A stretch of DNA of 64,000 nt, taken from contig JALCCG010000060.1 in NCBI GenBank assembly GCA_023212695.1, positions 31,588 through 95,587 on the forward strand, given 5' to 3'. How positions within the stretch are numbered: the stretch's first letter is position 1; every line of letters begins with the position of its first letter. A program made the translations under genes and the position numbers. Below, piece by piece: positions 56,404 to 64,000 of this stretch. The DNA comes from Sporisorium sorghi (taxonomy: Eukaryota > Basidiomycota > Ustilaginomycetes > Ustilaginales > Ustilaginaceae). The notes under the pieces are model-generated. The model ran no database searches. It saw only the letters and a program-made list of their open reading frames with translations, and was not told where the DNA came from.

Positions 56404-56944
56404 GCGGCCAAGGCTGACCAGTTGATGAAGGAGTGGGAGCGGATGATGGTGAGAGAAAGAAAGAAAAGTGTTGGTCGTGTGCAAAAGCGCTGTTCTTCTC
56501 TGCTTTTTCGCTGTGCTGCGCTGGAACACAAAACTTGCGCTTCTTGAAGGAATGACTCGGAAGTCGGGCCAAAGTGAATTTTCGAAGCAAGAAAGCAGCG
56601 GTAAATGTCGATCTGACACTTTTGAGCAAAAAAATAATCCCCTCATCGCACGAGCCTTTCGTCGAATGATCGTTTGTTCGCGATTGGCTGACGTCGACGT
56701 CGATGCTCTTTTCTCTCTTCTCTCTCCGTCAACCAATCATAGGCACGCTCGCTCGCTCGTGTCCAGCACCTCTAGCTCTTCATCTGGCTCGGTTCGGTTG
56801 TTCCCTGCCATCACAACATCGTCGACCTCCTCCCGCATTAGACTCGACCGCTTTTCACAACGCTGCACAGTGCTGGACAACTTTCGGTCACGACAAGCGG
56901 GAGGAGGTCGCATCCCATCTGTTGGCGACTAGCGCTTGCCCGCC
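56404..56944. promoter_or_regulatory. divergent promoter CysRS / VPS33
   Basis: This 541-bp region lies between the long-form CysRS ATG and the VPS33 ATG. It contains A-rich and CT-rich stretches. ATTGGCTGACGTCG at 56685-56698 combines an ATTGG (CCAAT) box and a TGACGTC CRE-like core. No gene is supported. Confidence 0.45.
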
Positions 56945-59537
56945 ATGGCTTCGGCAGCCACTGCAACGCGCCAGGCTGGCCCTGCTGCTCCCGCTTCTGC
57001 TGCCGCTGCCAGCATACCAGCCAACGGAGGCCCTTCGCCAGACTCGGCGCAGCCACTTCCGCGGCCATGGGACGGCCTCGACACCCGCATCCTCACCGAC
57101 CTGGCACGCCGCGGCCTCATGTCCACCTTGGACACCATCAAGGAGGCAAAGACGCTCATGCTCGACCCTTCGCTCGCTGGTCCCCTTGGTCTTGTCGCCG
57201 ACGTCTCCAGCTTGAAGCAGCACGGTGTCGAAAAGATGTTTTGGCTCGAGCCTGCTTCGCCCGCCTTTGTCTCGAGGAACGATGCTAGCCATTCTCAGTC
57301 GCAGTCGAAAGCCGGGCTCAAAAGCGTCAATGCTCCCACCAAGTCTGTCGTCTACATCTGTCGTCCGGAGATCAAGTGGATGAAAGCCATAGCAGGTACG
57401 TTTGACCAACTCCACCTGTCCTTCTCCTTCTCCCGTTCCCTCCCTCTTCCCCCACCATCTGGACTAAATTAGCCGAGCCTACTAGATCTCCTCAACGATA
57501 GGCATACGGTCAGTCAATGTCCAAAGAACAAGGAGACCTTCCTGACAAGGATGCTCCCAACGAAGCCCCTTCCTTATACAACCCTGCTCTGCTTTCGCTT
57601 CCACAGACGCAGGGTTGTGCCGGGAGGCGACATCCCATCACATCCCACTTTACCTTTTCAAAAAGCAAATGAGCAAGCACTGACGCTCTCGCTTCTTGGT
57701 AACGGCTGCAGAACACCTTCGAGCCGATCGCAGTGTCCGCCCCACATCTCCACTGCAGCACACGTATACGATCTCGTTTGTGCCTCACAGGACCGAGCCG
57801 TGTCTCCAGTTTCTCGACCAGGAAGCCGTGCTCTCGGACGTCTCGCTGCTCGACTTTGGTCTCGAGTTTGTGCCCCTCGACAACGACCTGATCAGCCTCG
57901 AAGACGACGCGGCATGGAAGAAGATCTACTGCGACGGCGACCACACGCCCATTTTCAGGTCGGCACAGGCGCTCATGACGCTTCAGCACGCCTATGGGCT
58001 CTTTCCGCGCATCCTCGGCAAAGGCGCACTCGCACGCCGCTTGGCTGACCTGCTCATCCGTCAGAGGCGAGAGCATCTCGCCTCTGATCCCTCGAGTCCA
58101 GCCCTCACCACGCCGAGCCAGCTCATCGACAGCCTCATCATCATCGACCGCGCCGTCGACTATGCCACGCCGCTGTGCACGCAGCTCACCTATGAAGGGC
58201 TGGTGGATGAAGTGGTGGGCATCAGCAATGGGCACGTCGAGGTGGATCCTGCCTTGCTGACGGGTCAGACGCAGGCGGCGGGAGTTGGAGGTCAACCGCA
58301 GCCGCACGCGTCGGGCAGTGGCACTCCCTTGCAAATGACGACGACGCCCAAGAAGCGCAAACATCGTCTAGACGCTGGCAGCGATCTGCTGTTCGCCGAG
58401 ATCCGCAACCTCAATTTCGCCGTGGTGGGTGACCGGCTGCATCGTGCGGCTAAGCGGTTGAACCAGGACTACGAGGGGCGGCACCAGGCCAAGACCGTGT
58501 CGCAGATCCGTGCATTCGTGGGCAAGCTGGGCGGGCTGCAGTCGGAGCATGCGTCGCTGAGGCTGCATACGGGGCTGACGGAGAAGATCATGGAGTGGAC
58601 CGCGCGCGAGGAGTTCAACCGCATGCTCGAGGTGCAGCAAAACACGGTGGCGGGCATCGAGCTGGCGGCGCAGTACCAGGCGATCGAGGACATGGTGAAT
58701 GAGGAGCGCGACCTGGTGGGTGTGCTGCGGCTGTTGTGTCTCACGAGCGTCGTTGGACTCGGCGGTGCTGCGGGGGGGATCAAAGCCAAGAATCTGGAGT
58801 TTGTGAAACGCGAGATCCTGCAGACGTACGGGTATCAGCATCTGCCGTTGCTGCTGGCGCTGCAGAAGGTCGGGTTGCTGACGCGCGCTTCGCCCGCTCC
58901 GGTGGGTGCCGTGAGCAGTGGTGGGTTCGGTGGCGCGCTCTCGAGCGTTGTCGGCGGCGGCTCGTCTACTGCCAATTCCAATGGAGACGCAGAGGCCAGT
59001 GCGGAGGAAGGCGGCAAAGGCGGCTTTGCGTCGGTGCGCAAAACACTGCGTCTCATCAACGACGATGTCGACGAGCGCGCGCCGGCGGACATCGCGTACG
59101 TCTACTCTGGCTACGCGCCGCTCTCCATCCGGCTAGTGCAAGCCGTAGCGCAGAAGGAGGCGCTGCTGGACCCGTCGCGCTCGGACGCGCGAGCCTCTGC
59201 TGGGCGCAACGTCAAACCGCCACGCGCGCACCCCATCGTCGGCTGGCGCGGCTTCGAGGACGCAGTGCACCAGCTGGCCGGCGCCACGTTCGACGAGGTC
59301 CAATCCGGGTCCTTGACGGGGCAAGAGGGCGCGAAGGCGCTGTCGACGCTGCCGAGCGACGCGGACGCGGTGACGACGACGCTGGTGTTCTTTTTAGGTG
59401 GGGTGACGTATACCGAGCTGGCGGCGCTGCGGTTCATGAATGCGCAGACAAGGAATCGGCGGTTTGTGGTGGCGACGACGAATACGATCAATGGGAATCG
59501 CATGATTCGCGACTTGGATGAGGGGTGGGCGTTGTAG
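56945..59537 (+). CDS. Vps33, Sec1/Munc18-family HOPS/CORVET subunit (two exons)
   Basis: This SM protein templates SNARE assembly for endosome and vacuole fusion. Exon 1 is 56945-57395 (ideal GCCATGG start, MASAATATRQAG...). The intron is 57396-57711 (316 nt, GTACGT donor, GCAG acceptor, possible CTGAC branch site near 57680). Exon 2 is 57712-59537. The junction gives KWMKAIAEHLRAD. The product is 758 aa, longer than yeast Vps33 (691), mainly by Ala/Pro-rich N-terminal and Gly/Ser-rich inserts. SM-fold marks include ILTDLARRGLMSTLD, FWLEPASPA, VVYICRPEIKWM, SFVPHRTEPCLQFLD, LIIIDRAVDYATPLCTQLTYEGLVDEV, FAEIRNLNFAVVG and the terminal VFFLGGVTYTELAALRFM. A C run (59557-59569) lies just after the stop. 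Confidence 0.94.
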
Positions 59538-59641
59538 TTTCTCCCTCTCAAATATGCCCCCCCCCCCCCGTGTATCTCTGTTTTGTTTGCAATGTTATGC
59601 ATGTGTATTTGTATCTGTAAGATGTGCGTGAAGGGAGAGCT

Positions 59642-60466
59642 CTACTTGGGGACGTATCGAATGCCGTACGCAGGGCACCTGTTGTTCGACGTCAGCGGGT
59701 CGGTCTGCACGAACGCGTCTGCGGACGTCGATCTGCCGCTGGTATGAAAGTAGATCCAAGCCTCATTCAGCGCTCCATTCCTGCACTTGAACGTAGCCTC
59801 TTTCCCCCACTTGTTCCTCGTCGCCTCCTTCAACTGTGCCAGTGTGTACCTCTGCGTTCTACTCGGCGTAATCCCTGCCTCCTTTAGCGCCTGGAACACG
59901 TTGTACTCCTCGAACAAGTCCACGGTTGTCGTGAAGAAGTCCACGATGTCCTCGCCCTTCTCATACGCCTTGCCGCTGACTGCCTCGTAGCACTTGGGCG
60001 CAAGGGTGCTGACGCAGGTGCCGTGCTTGCTCCACTCGTGCGCCCAGAGCTGCCCATCGTTGCCGTTCAACGCAAGCCAGTACTGGTTCATCACATCCAG
60101 CGTCGCGGCGGCTTTGGGGTTGGAGCTGGCCCGGAGCACGGCGGCGACGTTGTTGGTGTTGCGCGAAGGGTCGCAGTCGGCGTCGTAGCTGCCGGTGCAC
60201 GTGTCCGGCCAGAGGCCGTGGATGGTCCAACTGTCGTCCGGGCCGATGGCGGGGGAGAAATCCCAGAATTGCGTGAGCAGGAGCAGGCCGCCGGGCGTGT
60301 TGGTCAGGCACGGGTCAAGAGGGCACGTGGGCGAGGTGGTGCATGACAGACAGGTGTCCAGCAACGGGTTGGTGGGGAGCGTGAAGTGGGACTGGGTGGG
60401 GAGCATGGCTGCTGGGGCCAAGGCCAGGAGGCTGCTGGCTGCGGCGGCTGTGAGGATAAAGCGCAT
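59642..60466 (-). CDS. secreted ribonuclease T2
   Basis: The ATG at 60466 gives 274 aa with a signal peptide (MRFILTAAAASSLLALAPAA). Both active-site boxes of the T2 family are intact: CAS I WTIHGLWP (about 79-86) and CAS II HEWSKHGTC (about 142-150), each with catalytic His. Many Cys residues (CLSCTTSPTCPLDPC at the N-terminus, KCYEA, KCRNG, RCPAYG) fit the disulfide pattern of fungal T2 enzymes. QFWDFSPAIG matches the start of the fold. The enzyme cleaves single-stranded RNA outside the cell or in the vacuole, and nutritional RNA scavenging is likely. Secreted T2 nucleases have been described in smuts; whether this is one of them cannot be told here. There is no extra C-terminal domain. Confidence 0.95.
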   Translation of the reverse strand: MRFILTAAAASSLLALAPAAMLPTQSHFTLPTNPLLDTCLSCTTSPTCPLDPCLTNTPGGLLLLTQFWDFSPAIGPDDSWTIHGLWPDTCTGSYDADCDPSRNTNNVAAVLRASSNPKAAATLDVMNQYWLALNGNDGQLWAHEWSKHGTCVSTLAPKCYEAVSGKAYEKGEDIVDFFTTTVDLFEEYNVFQALKEAGITPSRTQRYTLAQLKEATRNKWGKEATFKCRNGALNEAWIYFHTSGRSTSADAFVQTDPLTSNNRCPAYGIRYVPK

Positions 60467-60956
60467 GGTGTGGGTCGGTGGGGACGGATGAAAGATGGTG
60501 GGTGGGAGCGAGGTCGACAGACGTGGGCATGAGCGTAAAGCACACACTTGACCGGCACGGCACGGCACGGACCATGACAACGCTCAGGAGCGCGTCGATC
60601 TGCGCCACTCTCTCGCTGTTCAGGGTCCAAGTTGCGCCGCACTCTGCACGTTCGCCCTCGCTCTCGCTCTCGTCCGCATCCGTTGGTTCTCACTTCTGGC
60701 TTCGGCGAGAAAAAGTGCGGCTGCAGATGGCGATGTCTCTGCTTCAGCCCTTCACCACCAGGCTGTCCAACAACGAGCCACTTCACACCACGACCACAAC
60801 ACACATTCGTGTCACTACGACCAACACATCGCATACCGAGCACCTATCCTCTGATTCATATTGTATCTACCAATCGACCAAGCCTATAGATGAAAGCAAC
60901 AAAAGCAAAAAGCATGAACGAGCCTAATCCTGTATATCACCACTTGCCTCTACTGA
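60467..60956. promoter_or_regulatory. RNase T2 promoter and 3' end of GST-like gene
   Basis: 490 bp hold the upstream region of the RNase gene and the 3' flank of the GST-like gene, both on the minus strand. No extra gene was seen. CTCGCTCTCGCTCT and CACGGCACGGCACGG micro-repeats occur. Confidence 0.45.
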
Positions 60957-62003
60957 TCACAGCTTAGCACCGTCGTGCGCGCGAATATCAAAGTTCACCC
61001 TCGGAAACGTCGCCAGCAGCTGCTTTCCCCCAGGCACATCCACCTTGATAGTCACGCTCTCCGCGTCCAACCCCACAATCGCGCCGAGCTGCGGCACCCT
61101 GCCCGTATCCACGGGCGTGACACTAACGCGCTGGCCCTTCTCGCCACTGAGCCAGCCGGCTTTGACGAGCGGGTCGCCCTTGCTGATCGCCAGCGAGCCC
61201 TCTGCCTGCTTAAGGCCCTGTTGGGACTGCTGGAGGATCGACTCTGCGGCCTGCTCTGCGCTGAGCTTGACCGGCTTGACGCGGCGCTGTGCGAGGTACG
61301 CCCTGACATTCGCGAGCCAGCTCAGCGTCCGGGGAAACGGGTACTGCCCCCAATCCTGCTCCGTCGTCTTTGCAGTAACCGTGGGCAAGAGGTCGTCGCC
61401 GGTGCGCAGCTGGGTCTGCACCCAGTTGAGCGACATGTACACGCTGAGATCCAGGTACTGCACCGCTTCCCCCAACAAGAACTTGCCCTGCTTTCGCTCC
61501 CCTAGGTGCCGTTCGATCGTCTCCAGATTCGCCACGAGCTGGGAGCGCACCAACGGCACCCTGCTCTTCATCGCCTCCGAGTCGAACGACGTGCCGGGCA
61601 TCAACGCCTTGCGGTCCTCCACGAACTCCCGGCCCAGCTTCGCCTCAAACAGATGCCCCGCGCCGAGACGGAACAGCACGCTTTCGGCCCAGCTCACCGC
61701 GAGCTGCAGCTGCAGCGCCGGAAGCTCCCTGAATAGCGCCCTGCCGCTGGAGCCGAACGCGCGCTCCAAAGCGATAGCTGCCGCGGTCGTATCGACATAG
61801 GCGCGCCCATCGACGAATACTACGGGAATCCGACGGTACGTGATCCCCAACAACCCGCTGAGTTGAGGCCGCGGCATCACGGGCGAAACTTCGACCAATG
61901 TCCACGCCGCGCCATAGTGGTCCAGCAGCGAGGTGATTTTCTGGTAGAACGGCGACGCTGCATAGCCGTACACGACGACGCGGTTGGGTGAAGCTGCGGT
62001 CAT
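60957..62003 (-). CDS. glutathione-S-transferase-like protein ending in AKL
   Basis: The start at 62003 (MTAASPNRVVVYGY) gives 348 aa; the frame upstream is leader. Residues about 8-80 form a thioredoxin-like GST N-domain (VVVYGYAASPFYQKITSLLDHYG, ITYRRIPVVFVDGRAYVDTTAAAIALE). An alpha-helical GST C-domain follows (FLLGEAVQYLDLSVYMSLNW). The last 80 residues form an extra beta-rich module (PLVKAGWLSGEKGQRVSVTPVDTGR, ESVTIKVDVPGGK) seen in some fungal GST-like proteins. The usual catalytic Cys/Ser position is ASPF. The C-terminus is DGAKL, so the final AKL fits the PTS1 peroxisomal signal pattern. Substrate unknown. Confidence 0.8.
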   Translation of the reverse strand: MTAASPNRVVVYGYAASPFYQKITSLLDHYGAAWTLVEVSPVMPRPQLSGLLGITYRRIPVVFVDGRAYVDTTAAAIALERAFGSSGRALFRELPALQLQLAVSWAESVLFRLGAGHLFEAKLGREFVEDRKALMPGTSFDSEAMKSRVPLVRSQLVANLETIERHLGERKQGKFLLGEAVQYLDLSVYMSLNWVQTQLRTGDDLLPTVTAKTTEQDWGQYPFPRTLSWLANVRAYLAQRRVKPVKLSAEQAAESILQQSQQGLKQAEGSLAISKGDPLVKAGWLSGEKGQRVSVTPVDTGRVPQLGAIVGLDAESVTIKVDVPGGKQLLATFPRVNFDIRAHDGAKL

Positions 62004-62730
62004 TGTTTTTGTGCCAGAGTGAAGCTTGTGTTCGTTTTGGAGAGGGGGTGGTGGTTGGTAAGAGAGAGGAAGGCTCAGCTCCCGCCGCTCTGTGATCGGG
62101 GCAGCCTCGAACAAAAGGGTCCGGCTACCGGCACAACGGGCAGCTTGGACCTTCGGCGTTTGCTTTGACCGAGTTGCTCTCGCTCATCTTAGCCGAAAAG
62201 CTCGACCAAATGCCGGTCGAAAGCGCTATCGTCGCTCGCCATTTGGTTGGTCGATTTTGCCCTTTTTTGACAGTGGATCGGCGATTTCGCGAGTCGGTTG
62301 CAACGAGGCGAGCAACCAACTCAACTGTTCATGCCGTTGCCTTGACTTCTGAACGGAGGGAAAGGAGGCCAGCTGTGTGCAACAGTCATACTTGGGTGTT
62401 GATGCACTTGTTTCAGAGCAGCTGAGACAGGCTCATGGTGGCCTGTGCTGCACACTCGCGCGGATTCGCAGTACGAAAATTGATATCGATGAAAAGGTAC
62501 AAGTACAATGAGGATGCTCCTGACTTTAGATGCCGGCACAGCAGAAGGATCGTGCAATCCTTGGTGTGAGCTTGACTAGCTTCGACGGTGCGATCTGCTG
62601 CTGTGGAGTGAGACCGCTTGCTGGTCGATGCAGTTCGATGGTCTCATTCTGATGTATAAGCAAATTTGCGAACTGGTGACGAGACACTCGAGAGCGGTGC
62701 TATGGGTCCCAAATGAGTGTGCTGGGGACT
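62004..62730. promoter_or_regulatory. GST-like promoter and SF3B6 3' flank
   Basis: 727 bp lie between two minus-strand genes. No coding signal was recognised among the short frames. ATTTGGTTGGTC (ATTTGG near 62240) and other weak boxes occur, but no clear TATA. Confidence 0.4.
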
Positions 62731-63207
62731 TCACGCCTCGTCAGCAATGTTATGAAAAGCCTTGAGATCCGCGAGCTCTGCTTCTCTCCTGGCGAGATCC
62801 GCTTTTGCGGCCAACCTGGCGGGCATATGGTACAGCACTGTCCAGAGATACGATGACGATCGATGAACGAAGCAACGTCAGCAATTGTTCCGCACCCATC
62901 TCCACCCTTCCGCCTCGCATCATTCCCACGCCAACTCGTGCAACTTACCAACGATGTACCGCTCGTTCAGATGGAACCCATTCAGATTGTCCAACGCCCG
63001 CTTGGCATCGGCCATCTCCTCGTACACGACGTACGCCGTTCCTTTCGTTCCCGTCGCATCGCCGAGCCGGATCTGACGGACGGCACCGTAGCGTCCAAAC
63101 ACTTGATACAGATCGGCACCCGTGGTGGCGTAGTTGAGGTTCTTGACGAACAGGATGCGACTGTGCTGGCGCGCAGCAGCTCCGACGGACGTGTGGTGGC
63201 TAGCCAT
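62731..63207 (-). CDS. SF3B6 / p14, SF3b branch-site subunit (two exons)
   Basis: p14 sits in the U2 snRNP SF3b complex next to the branch-point adenosine. Exon 1 is 63207-62949 (MASHHTSVG... to RYIV). The intron is 62948-62838 (111 nt, GTAAGT...CAG). Exon 2 is 62837-62731, giving VLYHMPARLAAKADLARREAELADLKAFHNIADEA and a TGA. The joined protein is 121 aa, like its human counterpart (125). It is a single RRM with RNP2 ILFVKNL and RNP1 KGTAYVVYE, and the conserved RYIVVLYH strand spans the splice junction. Without splicing the frame would read into a false GKLHELAWE end. Confidence 0.95.
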
Positions 63208-63669
63208 GCCGCGTCGTCATCTACCTGGATCCGCGAGCCTTTGCGGATGCGGGAAGAGGGGGTCGAAGGGATGCTGTTGCACGGTTAGAGAGAAGAGGGA
63301 GAGCAGAGGGAGGCTGCGAAGGTTGAGAAAGTCAGGGTTCGTTGTGCACCTGTGCCAAGATGCAGTTCCGAATTCCGAAACGATGCAGATCGCCGATTCG
63401 GATTTCCCTTTTTCAGGAACAGATCAAAGCTTGGAGTGGCTCAGCCAAAACCCCTTGCAGATCTTCTTTGCAAAGAGCATTCACATTGACAGACAGCCAC
63501 GCTACCATCCATCGGTCCCTCCGCAACGAGGCTTGCTGCTTCTTAGGACGGGCAGCATAACGCCATGGCGGGATGGGGATGCTCTGGCTTGCTGCTCCTG
63601 AAGTGACATCTCAGCTTCGCATCGTCCTTATCCAAAAAAAAAAAAAAAATTCCCTTTCCGATGCATGAC

Positions 63670-63700
<31 letters not shown>

Positions 63701-63922
63701 GTTTCTTCGCACGCACATCTCTAAATTTTTTTGACTTTTCCCACGCTTGGAAGCCTCCCTTGCCTCTGTAGCGGCGCAGATCAGCAAGCAACCTTTCGAG
63801 GAGGGTCTTGTTCCACTCACTCTCACCTCCCCTTTCCTCTCAGTCCTAGCTAGCCCGTCTCACATCGCCCATCATTCCGCCTCACTTGCCTTCTATCCGA
63901 GCCGGCCTCGCCTCCTCATCCC

Positions 63923-64000
<78 letters not shown>
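63208..64000. promoter_or_regulatory. right-edge intergenic region with homopolymer and CAG tracts
   Basis: 793 bp lie upstream of SF3B6. The region has A16 (63634-63649), T28 (63673-63700) and a CAG tract to the window edge. If a + strand gene lies to the right, this is its promoter and perhaps the start of a poly-Gln or poly-Ser/Ala tract. No ATG-linked frame can be supported within the window. Confidence 0.45.
63924..64000. repeat. (CAG)n trinucleotide repeat, open at window edge
   Basis: At least 25 perfect CAG units run to the last base. The true length lies outside the window. It could be leader sequence or code for poly-Gln, poly-Ser or poly-Ala depending on frame. Confidence 0.95.

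Overview
The window looks like nuclear DNA of a smut-type basidiomycete (Ustilaginaceae-like; species not determinable from sequence alone). The genes are dense and mostly intronless with GC-rich third positions. The few introns have GT(A/G)(A/C)GT donors and CAG acceptors. The content is eukaryotic housekeeping: TAF2, Prp45/SNW, Vps1, Vps33, calnexin, NTF2, SF3B6, NudC and a STRIPAK subunit. CT/GA, poly-A/T and CAG tracts sit between genes.

Layout. 0.1-6.3 kb: an adaptin-like large subunit (-), then a remarkable + strand gene in which a complete YggS/PLPBP-type PLP-homeostasis domain lies inside an MCM-binding protein (MCMBP). 6.3-18.5 kb: NudC (-, one intron), bifunctional 6-phosphofructo-2-kinase/fructose-2,6-bisphosphatase (+), an IBtk-like ankyrin/RCC1/BTB protein (-) and an unrecognised 545-aa protein (+). 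18.6-32.4 kb: TAF2 with three C-terminal bromodomains (-), Prp45 (+), Vps1 (-) and calnexin (+) with a UPRE-like box just upstream. 32.4-38.8 kb: a gene-poor accessory island with several families of short palindromic motifs, frame-broken ORFs, one long unrecognised open frame and a Pol III/tRNA-like relic. 38.8-50.2 kb: NTF2 (+, three exons), Far11/STRIP (-), an MFS transporter (+) and a secreted-N-terminus 7-TM protein (-). 52-63.2 kb: Thi6 (+), cysteinyl-tRNA synthetase (-), Vps33 (+, one intron), a secreted RNase T2 (-), a GST-like protein ending in a PTS1-type tripeptide (-) and SF3B6/p14 (-, one intron). The window ends inside a CAG repeat.

Themes. Vps1 and Vps33 serve endosome/vacuole traffic, as would the adaptin-like protein. 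TAF2, Prp45 and SF3B6 serve transcription and splicing. At least two genes (MCMBP-YggS and CysRS) have an N-terminal presequence-like extension followed by a second well-placed ATG, suggesting dual targeting from one locus. The best candidates for something undescribed are the MCMBP/YggS nested fusion at 3.25-6.25 kb and the palindrome-rich island at 32.4-38.6 kb. No virus, CRISPR array, rRNA or complete transposon was recognised.
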